From positions 434,001-498,000 of the forward strand of contig JANCRA010000179.1 of assembly GCA_024362935.1 (NCBI GenBank): a stretch of DNA of 64,000 nucleotides, given 5' to 3'. Position numbers and translations under genes: made by a program. The notes beneath the pieces were generated by a model. It was not told the origin of the DNA. It made no database searches and was given only the letters and a program-made list of their open reading frames with translations. The first letter of the stretch is position 1, and each line of letters begins with the position of its first letter. The DNA is from Setophaga petechia (lineage: Eukaryota > Chordata > Aves > Passeriformes > Parulidae). Of this stretch, positions 47,254 to 59,200 are shown piece by piece.

Positions 47254-50200
47254 TTGAATTCTCCTTAGCTCAGATAATAATAATCATCATCATCATCATC
47301 ATCTCAGGGGTGCTTGGTGCTTTGTGGCTTTGTGCTTTTAGCAATTGGACCTCACATATTTCATGTACCAAATTATTATAATCATTAATAATAATTAATA
47401 CTATGTACAGATCCACATTGCATTATAATAATAATAAGAAGAAGGAGAAGAAGAAGAAGAAGAAGAAGAGAAGAAGAAGAAGAAGGAAGAAGAAGAAGGA
47501 AGAAGAAGAAGAAGAAATAAAATATTTGAATTCTCCTGATCTCCAATAACAACAATAATAATTATAACAATAACAATAGTAATAATAATAACAATAAAGA
47601 TTATGGTGATAGTAAAAATAAAATATTTGAATTCTCCCTATCTCCACTAGCAGCCACTGCAGAGAGTTTCCACAGCATAAAGGGAAGGCTGATAGAAAGG
47701 ATAAAAGGAAATTTTGAGGTCAAAGCTCCCTGACCAAGTTCCAGGGAAGCTTCAGCAGCATCTGCCTGCTCTGGAGCCTCACCTAGACCTTTAGAACTTT
47801 CAGAAACGCTGAATTTATCAGCAAAATCAGTGAATTGTGGATGGGAAGCAGGAATGGAGTGAGCAGTGGCAGCAGCAGTGTGGGTGTGCAGCAGTGTTGG
47901 GGCCCACCTGAGCATCTTGTGCAGTTTCTCAGCGTTCATGCCGTTGCCGTTGTCGGTGAAGGTCAGGCAGATGTGCTCGTTGATGACGGTCTTGTCGATC
48001 CAGATCTGCTTGGCACTCACATCTGGATCATAGGCATTGTCTGAGGGCAAGGAAAGCAGGGGGGACACCAGGAAACACAAATTAACTGAGTGCAGACACA
48101 TTTTAAAGTCAGTCAGTATTGTGGCCTTTTGGGGGTCTCAGTAGCCGGCATTGGCCCGGGACTCTATCCCAGGAAAGGACAGAGCCCTGGAGTCCAGCCC
48201 GCTTGGTCCCGAAACCACGGGGAGCCTTCAGCCTGCAGAGTGATAACAGCTCTGTACAGTGATAACAGCTCTGGGATCTCAGCTCTTTAGGGTTTAGCTG
48301 CTGCCAGGCTTGGCTTCCCCGGGCATGGCTCAGGCAGAGCAGAGAGAGGAGAAGCAGACGCCGGCAGTTCCACTGGAGATGTTTATTCAGGAATACGTGA
48401 AAGATCCGGAGCAATTCTTCTTCCGACTTAATAGGGTACAGTGAGCTACAGATATACCTTTGGCCAGGATCCAAACTGGACCAATGGACACAGGTTAAAG
48501 GTTTCATAAGTGACCAACAGAAGGGTCAATAGGGTTTTTTCCTTATAAGGGTACAAATATACCTTGTGAGTCCAGGGTTAGGACATGTCCAGACTGCTGT
48601 GTCAGCACTCCTATTGTTTAAAGCCTCCAAGGTGCCCTGGCAAGGCCAGTGGCATCTACTACAAGTCAGTGTTAGGATGGAAAAGCTGTATCCAACCCAG
48701 GAAAACCTCACCAAACCAACCCAAAACTCCCCAGCTGGTCAATGACAGCAACACAAAGACCAAAGATGGAGCTGGAGGTGAGCAGCTCACAGGAGAACAG
48801 AAAATGAAAGCAAGGCCAGGTTCCAGTTTCATTTCCTGCCTCCACAGCAGCTGGTGCAATGTCTGCTTTCTCCCAGCCCTTACTGCAAAATGCTTTAGAC
48901 TCAACTTTCTGTTTACAGGATGTGAAAATAAACATGAGTAAAGAGAAACCAGAGCTGCACAAAGCAATCCTGGCAGCAAAGCCAGGCCCACTCAGCTGCC
49001 CCAGCACCAACTCTGTCCATCTCTTCCCCTCATCCCCAGGGATCTGTGAGGGGAGGAAGGCTGGGATGTGATGGCACCTCTGCCTCACTGCCTGCAGTGA
49101 GGAGAAAAGGGGGGAAAAAGGAAAAGGGGGAAAAAAGGGGGGAAAGGAAAGGGGGGAAAGGAAGGGGGGAGAAAAGGAAAAGGGGGGAAAAAAGGAAAAG
49201 GGGGGAAAAAGGAAAAGGGGGGAAAAAAGAAAAGGGGGGAAAAAAGGAAAAGGGGGGAAAAAGGAAAAGGGGGGGAAAAAGGAAAAGGGGGGAAAAAAGG
49301 AAAAGGGGGGAAAAAGGAAAAGGGGGGAAAGGAAGGGGGGAGAAAAGGAAAAGGGGGGAAAAAAGGAAAAGGGGGGAAAAAGGAAAAGGGGGGAAAAAAG
49401 AAAAGGGGGGAAAAAAGGAAAAGGGGGGAAAAAGGAAAAGGGGGGGAAAAAGGAAAAGGGGGGAAAAAAGGAAAAGGGGGGAAAAGGGAAAGGGGGGAGA
49501 AAAGGAAAAGGGGGGGGAAAAGGAAAAGGGGGGAAAAAAGGAAAAAGGGGGAAAAGGGGGGAAAAAGGATAGGGGGGAAAAAGGAAAGGGGGGAAAAAGG
49601 AAAGGGGGGAAAAAGGAAAGGGGGGAAAAAAGGAAAGGGAAGGGGGGAAAAAGGAAAAGCGGGGAAAAAAGGAAAAGCGGGGGAAAAAGGAAAAGGGGGA
49701 AAAAGGAAAAGGGGGAAAAAGGAAAGGGGGGAAAAAAGGAAAAGGGGGGAAAAAGGAAAAGGGGGGAAAAAAGGAAAAGGGGGAAAAGGGGGGAAAAAAG
49801 GAAAAGGGGAAAAAAGGAAAAGGGGGGGAAAAAGGAAAATGGGGGGGAAAAAGGGGGAAAAAGGAAAGGGGGGAAAAAGGAAAGGGGGAAAAATAGGAAA
49901 GGGGGGGAAAAAGGAAAGGGGGAAAGTGTGACCAGGAGTTGCTCCCTTTGGCAGCAGCAAGTGCTCAGTCAGCCTGGCTGGGGTCCCAGGCCCCACCTTC
50001 ATTTTGAGGAACCAGCTCATCACTCCCTGACTGTGGAAAAGAGGAACACTGGAGATGTCCCAATTAACTTCTGCTCAAAAGCCAAGGCAGGATGATCATC
50101 AGGAGCCACCAAACAGAGGCACGAGGTAATGCAGGCAACAGGAGCAGAACAAAAACCAAAACTTTGAGGATGCTCAGCCAGGTTTTTCCCTAAAAGGAAG

Positions 50201-53200
50201 GAAAAGGGTTTGAAACAAGAATTTGATCACCTACCTATGAGCTCTGCAATTGCACTGAAGGGCCAGGTGTGGCTGGTGGAGTTGGTGTGCAAGAACTTGG
50301 GGCACAGCTGGAATAAAGCACAAGCAGGGCATTAGTCTGTGCTCTCCAAGAGAGAAACCAGGCTGTTAAATAAAGGAAATTTCATGAGGCTGGTTTGGAC
50401 AACACCACCAAAAGGTTGTAATTTATTTGATTTCTGGGTATTGGCAGGGAACACAGTCCTTGAAGAGAAATTCAGCACAGTTTCAGCATGTTCTGAGCAC
50501 GGGCTGGCATCCTAACAATCCTTATCTTTATTAAAATATAAGGAATTATTGCTGTCTAATGATGCCAGAGGTTACAGAAAACATCAAAGCCATGGTCCAA
50601 ACCCAGTAACAGAGCTCTCAGATGATAAAAACTCACATTTTAAACCAGGAGGATTCAAACTTCACACCCAATACCCTCTGTGGGGCACTGTCTGTGCCCA
50701 CAGGGACCCAAATCCCCTCTCAGGGGTGCTTGGTGCTTTCAGCACTAGGATCTCACACATTTCATGCACCCAAAGGCACTGCCAGAATCAGATGAAAATA
50801 TGCAAATAAAGCATCTCCTCATGGGATGCAAATTGGAGATGTCAGTGCCAAAGAATTGCCAAGCAGCCCCACAAAGGCTCACACACATTCACTACAAAAC
50901 TTGGAAAAGCAGAACTAAAAATCCATGTGAGTTAAGGATTCAAACTTCACACCCAATGTCCCTTTTTCTGTCATTCACTAACTTAAACTAAAGCAAGTGT
51001 GTCTGTGCCCACAGGGACCCAAATCCCCTCTCAGGGGGTGCTTGGTGCTTTCAGCACTTGGATCTCACACATTTCATGCACCCAAAGGCACTGCCAGAAT
51101 TAATGAAAATATGCAAATAAAGCATCTCCTCATGGGATTAACCTGGAGATGTCAAAGAATTGCCAAGCAGCCCCACGAAGGCTCACACACATTCACTTCA
51201 AAACTTGGAAAAGCAAAACTAAAAATCCATGTGAGTTAAGGATTCAAACTTCACACCCAATGTCTCTTTTTCTGTCATTCACTAACTTAAACTAAAGCAA
51301 GTGTGTCTGTGCCCACAGGGACCCAAATCCCCTCTCAGGGGGTGCTTGGTGCTTTCAGCACTTGGATCTCACACATTTCCTGCACCCAAAGGCACTGCCA
51401 GAATCAGATGAAAATATGCAAATAAAGCATCTCCTTATGGGATTAACCTGGAGATGTCAGTGCCAAAGAATTGCCAAGCAGCCCCAGCCAAGGCTCAAAC
51501 ACATTCACTTCAAAACTTGGAAAAGCAGAACTAAAAATCCATGTGAGTTAAGGATTCAAACTTCACACCCAATGTCCCTTTTTCTGTCATTCACTAACTT
51601 AAACTAAAGCAAGTGTGTCTGTGCCCACAGGGACCCAAATCCCCTCTCAGGGGCTGCTTGGTGCTTTCAGCACTTGGATCTCACACATTTCATGCACCCA
51701 AAGGCACTGCCAGAATTAATGAAAATATGCAAATAAAGCATCTCCTCATGGGATTAACCTGGAGATGTCAGTGCCAAAGAATTGCCAAGCAGCCCCAGCC
51801 TAGGCTCAAACACATTCACTTCAAAACTTGGAAAAGCAAAACTAAAAATCCATGTGAGTTAAGGACCTGTCCATGAAACATTTAGAAAAAATTTAAGTGC
51901 TGCAGCTGCTGGTTGTGTTTGCATTGCCCCTGAGGAAATCCATGGTTATAAAATGAAAATTTTTACAAAGCCTTTAACACAAACCCCTGCTCAGATCTGC
52001 TCCAGCCCCCCTGCCAGAGTGGTGGGGATGGCACAAAAAGCTTTTTACAGCCATGTCAACTTATGAGGTATTGTTTTAAAGATAAGTTGTTTAAAGGTAA
52101 AAGTTTTTATTATTTACTTTTGAAATTATTTTTATCTCTGGAAATAGAGATCTTCTCTTGGGGATACTGGATTACTTTCTTTCCCCCTGTTTAAACTTTT
52201 TATGAAATTACTGTTAGTTTTACATTTGTTTATTTTAGTATGGAGGTTTTTGTTTGATATTAATTTGAATTTTTAAAAGAGTTTGATGTGTTATAAGGAA
52301 AAAGAGTTTAATCTTTATAGTTTATAAGAGGATTTTTGTTTAATATTAAGGTCTTTTTTCTTCTTTTTTATTTGGGATTTAATTTCTTCTTTACTGAATT
52401 TGATGGCTTTATGTTGTTTTTTTATATGCTTGTATTTTGGTTTTTCTTTTACTTGAGGGAGGAGAGAAGTATTGAAAGGATTCACACCTGACCTGCCAGT
52501 AACTTGTGGTTGGATTGTGTTAGGATTGGTTTTATGATTGTTTTTTGGGTTTTTTGTGTTTAATTTTAGTTAAACACAAAATATGTTTAGTTAAACACTA
52601 AAATTTTAATTAAACACAAAATGAACACAAAAACTGAAATCTGCCCTTGTACCACTGAGCTACACAAAACCCACAGCATAATCCACATTATTACACAGAG
52701 AAAATCTGAGAGAAATTATAAATACTGTGTACAGATCCACATTGCATTTTTACAGAGTTACTTGTTGACAAGCACTTTTATTAAGGTATGAAATGTAAAT
52801 AAAACACAAGTGTAAATAAAACACAAGTGTAAATAAAACACGAGTTTTATATACATTTATATATATTTGTATACATATATATATTTTATATATATTTATA
52901 TATATTTGCTCTTTTAAATAAAAGAGCAAATAAAAGCAAGCAGCCACCTCAAAGCTCCAAGGTGAAAAGGAATGCTGCTAAAAGCAAATCCTATACTCGT
53001 GTATATAAAACACGAGTTTTATATACATTTATATATGTTTTATATACATATATATATATTTTATATATATTTATATATATTTGCTCTTTTAAATAAAAGA
53101 GCAAATAAAAACAAGCAGCCACCTCAAAGCTCCAAGGTGAAAAGGAATGCTGCTAAAAGCAAATCCTAGAGCCACAAACCAGGAGAAAGGCACAGGGAGA

Positions 53201-56200
53201 AGCAGCAGCCCTTGGTTCAGGGCAGCAGAAGGTGCCAAGAGCTGTCACCTCCATTCTCAGGTCACACCCCCTGCCAGAGTCGTGGTGATGGCACAAAAAG
53301 CAGCACCATGCACCCAAAACACTGAAATCTGCCCTTGTACCACTGAGCTACACAAAACCCACAGCATAATCCACATTATTACACAGAGAAAATCTGAGAG
53401 AAATTATAAATACTGTGTACAGATCCACATTGCATTTGACAAGCACCTTTATCAAGGTATGAAGTATAAATAAAACACAAGTGTAAATAAAAGTGCAAAT
53501 AAAAACAAGCAGCCACCTCAAGCTCCAAGGTGAAAAGGAATGCTGCTAAAAGCAAATCCTAGAGCCACAAACCAGGCACAGGGAGAAGCAGCAGCCCCTT
53601 GGTTCAGGGCAGCAGAAGGTGCCAAGAGCTGTCACCCCCATTCTCAGGTCACACCCCCTGCCAGAGTCGTGGTGATGGCACAAAAAGCAGCACCATGAAC
53701 ACAAAAACTGAAATCTGCCCTTGTACCACTGAGCTACACAAAACCCACAGCATAATCCACATTATTGCACAGAGAAAATCTGAGAGAGATTATAAACACT
53801 GTGTACAGATCCACATTGCATTTTTACAGAGTTACTTGATGACAAGCACCTTTGTCAAGGTATGAAGTGTAAATAAAACACAAGTGTAAATAAAACACAA
53901 GTGTAAATAAAAGTGCAAATAAAAGCAAGCAGACACCTCAAAGTTCCAAGGTGAAGAGGAATGCTGCTAAAAGCAAATCCTAGAGCCACAAACCAGGAGA
54001 AAGGCACAGGGAGAAGCAGCAGCCCCTTGGTTCAGGGCAGCAGAAGGTGCCAAGAGCTGTCACCTCCATTCTCAGGTCACAGCAGCACATGACACAATTC
54101 CCAGTGCAACCTAATCCCTGCATTTCTCCATGGAGCACCAGAGGGAGCAGACAGCACCTTCCTGGCTGCCATCTGTGCTGCAGAGCTCCAGGTCTGCCAA
54201 ATGTGGAGCATGGAGTCAGGCTGGGCCAGGGAGCTCCCAACAAACACTTCACAGTAATTCTGAATCCAAAAGAAAATTCCTTTTTTATGGGCTTTTAATG
54301 GAAATGTCACATGTGGGCAAAAGGATCTTGGGATTTCTCCCTCTGCTGTGCAGGAACTCAGGGGATCCTCAGAGCCCTGGGTGATTCTCCTCATCTGATT
54401 CTCCAGCATCTGCTCCCTGGTTTTCTAAGCTTTGGGATGAAAATCCACCAGAAACGACTGGTGGGGTTTTTCCCACCTGAAATCCCTCCCTGGCAAAACA
54501 AAACCAGATTGAAAAAATCCCAGCCCAGCCCAGGGATGCACGTTCAGGGATTTGGCACCTGCTCAGCTCCTGCTGAAACACTGAACAACTGCAGGCACAC
54601 AGGAGGCTGCAAGGGCTGGATTCCCTGCTGGATCCATGGCTGGATTCATGGCTGGATTCCCTGCTGGATCCATGGCTGGATTGCCTGCTGGATCCATGGC
54701 TGGATCCATGGCTGGGCTCCCTGCTGGATCCATGGCTGGATTCATGGCTGGGCTCCCTGCTGGATCCATGGCTGGATCCATGGCTGGATTCATGGCTGGA
54801 TCCATGGCTGGATTCCCTGCTGGATCCATGGCTGGATCCATGGCTGGGCTCCCTGCTGGATCCATGGCTGGATTCCCTGCTGGATCCATGGCTGGATCCA
54901 TGGCTGGATTCCCTGCTGGATCCATGGCTGGATCCATGGCTGGATTCCCTGCTGGATCCATGGCTGGATTCATGGCTGGATTCCCTGCTGGATTCATGGC
55001 TGGATTCCCTGCTGGATCCATGGCTGGATTCCCTGCTGGATCCATGGCTGGATTCATGGCTGGATCCATGGCTGGATTCCCTGCTGGATCCATGGCTGGA
55101 TTCATGGCTGGATCCATGGCTGGATTCCCTGCTGGATCCATGGCTGGATTCATGGCTGGATTCCCTGCTGGATTCATGGCTGGATTCCCTGCTGGATCCA
55201 TGGCTGGATTCATTGCAGGATCCATGGCTGGATTCCCTGCTGGATTCCCTGCTGGATCCATGGCTGGATCCATGGCTGGGCTCCCTGCTGGATTCATGGC
55301 TGGGTTCATTGCTGGGCTCCCTGCTGGATTCCTTGCTGGATTCATGGCTGGCTTCCCTCCTGGATCCATGGCTGGATCCATGGCTGGATTCCCTGCTGGA
55401 TCCATGGCTGGGCTCCCTGCTGGATCCATGGCTGGATTCCCTGCTGGATCCATGGCTGGGCTCCCTGCTGGATCCACGGCTGGGCTCCCTGCTGGATCCA
55501 TGGCTGGATTCCCTGCTGGATTCATGGCTGGATTCCCTGCTGGATTCATGGCTGGATTCCCTGCTGGATCCATGGCTGGATTCCCTGCTGGATCCATGGC
55601 TGGATTCCCTGCTGGATCCATGGCTGGATTCCCTGCTGGATTCATGGCTGGATCCATGGCTGGATCCCCTGCTGGATCCATGGCTGGGCTCCCTGCTGGA
55701 TTCCCTGCTGGATCCACGGCTGGATTCCCTGCTGGTTTCATGGCTGGATTCCCTGCTGGATCCATGGCTGGATTCCCTGCTGGATCCATGGCTGGATTCC
55801 CTGCTGGATTCATGGCTGGATTCCCTGCTGGTTTCATGGCTGGGCTCCCTGCTGGATCCATGGCTGGATTCCCTGCTGGATTCATGGCTGGATTCATTGC
55901 TGGATTCATGGTTGGATTCCCTGTTGGAGTCATTGCTGGATTCCCTGCTGGATCCATGGCTGGATTCCCTGCTGGATCCATGGCTGGATTCCCTGCTGGA
56001 TCCATGGCTGGGCTCCCTGCTGGATCCATGGCTGGATTCATTGCTGGATTCATGGTTGGATTCCCTGCTGGTTTCATGGCTGGATTCCCTGCTGGATTCA
56101 TGGCTGGGCTCCCTGGAATCTCAGCAAGAGGGACTTGGCAAGAAGCCCTGACTGTGGTTTTGACAGAGGCATCAACTCACACTTGGGAATTTCATGGAAT

Positions 56201-59200
56201 CCTTGAGGGTGGAAAAGCCCTCCCAGTCCATCAAGCCCAATCTGTGCCCAATCCCAGCCTTGTCCCCAGCCCAGAGCACTCAGTGCCACCTGCAGGGGAC
56301 ACCTGCAGGGATGGGCACTGCAAAGCTCCCTGGGCAGCTCTTTCCAAAGCCTGAGCTCCCTTTCCATGGGGAATTTCCTTCTGAAAAGGAAGCAGCTCCT
56401 CCCCTGACCATCAGACAATGCTGAGGAAGGACAGAAAGAACCTCAGTGTCACCCACAGTGGCACCATCACCAATAAATGTCTTTTTTTGCCTGTGAACCA
56501 AACCATTCTGTGTGCACAGAAATCAAAGCCTGCCCGTGTACCACAACAGCTCCACTGCTGTGAACCACTGGGAATTGTGAAAACAACATCCCAGGAACCC
56601 TGCTGGCACTCTCCAATCCCTGCCTGGGGGAGGGCTTGAGGAAGGCTGCAATGGTTCACAGCACTGGGAATTGTCTCAGGTACAGGAAAGGCAAGATGGA
56701 AACTGGAACCAATCTCCCATCCCTCAGCAAAGGCTGAGCACGAGTGGCACAGGCAATTCATGGGAAAGCTACCCCAGAGCTCACAGCACCCACACTGCTC
56801 TGGGCTGGCAGGGACCCTGAGACCACCCAGAGCCAACCCAGCACTCCCCAGCAGGGCAGGATGCTCCCAGCCCACCCAGCCCAGCCTTGCTCATTGAAAC
56901 AAGGGCACAAAATCAGATTAAAGAGCAGCAGAACAGTGGTTTGAGGCCATCAGTTTTGTAGTTCCCTGCAGAGCAATCCAGCAGTCAGCAACCACTCCCT
57001 CATTCCTGATGAACTCACCAGGAAATATTTCAGTCCGTGTGTCCTTCCACTTCATTCATCAATGCACCACTTTAATTAGCTCATCATGAATTGAGATTCA
57101 GTAAGAGCTGAACACTCACTTTGCCAATCCAGCTGTTTTGCTCACTCAGCCAAACATATTTTGTTATTGAGTTTTCTTTAGTAATTTCATTTTTTCTGTG
57201 CAGCCAAATGCAGCTCAAACCTGCAGATCTAACACTGCCCTGTCCTGAGAGCAGCATCCCCAGCAGCTATAACAGCAAATATTGAGGAATAAAGCAGTTT
57301 ATCTCTCAAAAATGACAGCCAGCTTTGGGAATTTCAGTTCCCACCCCTTGCAGATCCTCAGGTGTGCACGAATCCCAAACCCCTGCAGAGTTTGCCTCAT
57401 CTCGGGAACTCACTGCTTGCAAATAATAAATTTGTGTTGTGTCACCCATCATCACTACAGTAATTCATTCATTTGAGTGAAAAATAAACCAAGATGCATT
57501 TAACAACTTCTTGGGAACAACTCTGCCATTTCCATGGAATTACTGAGGTTGGAAAAGCCCTCCCAGCCCATGCAGTGCCAGCTGTGCCCCATGGGCACCT
57601 TGTCCCCAGCCCAGAGCACTCAGTGCCACCTGCAGGGGACACCTGCAGGGATGGGCACTGCAAAGCTCCCTGGGCAGCCCCTGCCAAGGCCTGAGCTCCC
57701 TTTCCATGGGCAAATTCCTGCTGCTGGCCCAGCTGAGCCTGCCCTGGCCCAGCCTGAGGCCGTTCCCTCTGCTCCTGTCCCTGTTCCCTGGGAGCACAGC
57801 CCGACCCCCCCGGCTGTGCCCTCCTGGCAGGGACTTGTGCAGAGCCACAAGGGCCCCCTGAGCCTCCTTTGCTCCAGCCTCAGCCCCTGCCCAGCTCCTC
57901 AGGGATTCTCCAGCCCCTTCCCAGCTCCCTCAGGGATTCTCCAGTCCCTTCCCAGCTCCTCACAGAATCCCCGGGGCTGGCACAGCCCTGCCAGCCCATG
58001 CAGTGCCAGCTGTGCCCCATGGGCACCTTGTCCCCAGCCCAGAGCACTCAGTGCCACCTCCAGGGCACACCTGCAGGGATGGGCACTGCAAACCCCCCTG
58101 GGCAGCCCCTGCCAAATCCTTACCATCCTTTCCAGGAGGAAATTCCTCCTGAAATTTCTGCTGCCAGCCACTCAATCCCAGGTCAGCACTGTCCAGTGAA
58201 CCGATCCAAATTAAAAACCACTCTTAAAATATTAACCTGGATCACTTCCCTGAGCTGCTTCATTGTTCAGCTGGACAAAAATATTGCCAGAGCTCCAGCA
58301 GGAGATAAATTCCAGGCTGGGAATGAGTTCCCAGGCCCTCCCAGTGCCTCTGAATCCACGGGGAATATTTTATATTCCCAAAGAACTGGGACTATCAGCT
58401 CTCCCCACCATTCTCTGCATCACAAAGCTTTTCACAAAACCTGCTCAAAACTGCATCAGCTGCTTCACCTGAGCAAAAAATAAATTAAAAAAAAAAAAGA
58501 AAAACCCTACAAAACCCAGAGCTTTCACTGGAAAGCCACTGAATGCAAATTCTCAGCCGTGCCTGCAACAGACAAAAACAAAGAGGATGCCTAAAAATAA
58601 TTCAGAAAGTTCCCAAGTGCATCTTGTTTCGTTTGTGCTTCTGAGAGTTCAGCTTGGCAAAGTGATTTCAACCTGAGAATGATTTTAAACTCTGAACTGC
58701 CACATGCAAAGGCTGATTTTTGATATTTTTCCTCTCAAGACAACCAATAATACATCCAAAAAGTACTAATAAATCCAAATCTTTATCTAAAGAAGCAGAA
58801 CAACCCTGCTGCAATAAAATATCACACAAAGCATGGATTTCAAACACTTGCAAGAATTAAAGGCCTGAAATCAAAATCAAAATGCAATTTTGGAACTTCG
58901 AGGAGATGGTATTTAGGGCTTATCTCTAGAATAATTTATTTTAGCAACTTTTATTAGGGTAATATAAATTCACATTAAGGTAACATAAATCGATATTAGG
59001 TGATAAAATTGCAACCAGAGGTTGGACTCAATGATCTGGGAGGTCTTTCCCATCCTAAATAATTCTGTAATTCCAGCAGTGCTGAGCATATTCCAACACA
59101 CACTTCTTTACACTCATTATTCGTCACTCAAATATTTCACAAGTTACTCATCAGAGCACTCCTGCTTCTTCCCCCTGTCCTAAAGCAAGGTGATGAGAAC

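Larger units (their letters stand above)
48041..50234. other. MORC3: MORC3 intron 2
   Basis: Contains an LTR (about 48.11-48.63 kb), a unique stretch (48.6-49.05 kb), an 825-bp purine minisatellite and a unique tail. Confidence 0.75.

Noticed and set aside
49046..50095. Lys/Gly-rich 349-residue and Pro/Phe-rich 312-residue ORFs
   Set aside because: Translations of a purine minisatellite; the real MORC3 reading passes over it as intron 2.
54311..56354. ORFs of 631, 572 and 512 residues
   Set aside because: They are translations of a 12-bp minisatellite in MORC3 intron 1, open in several frames at once, without start context or homology.
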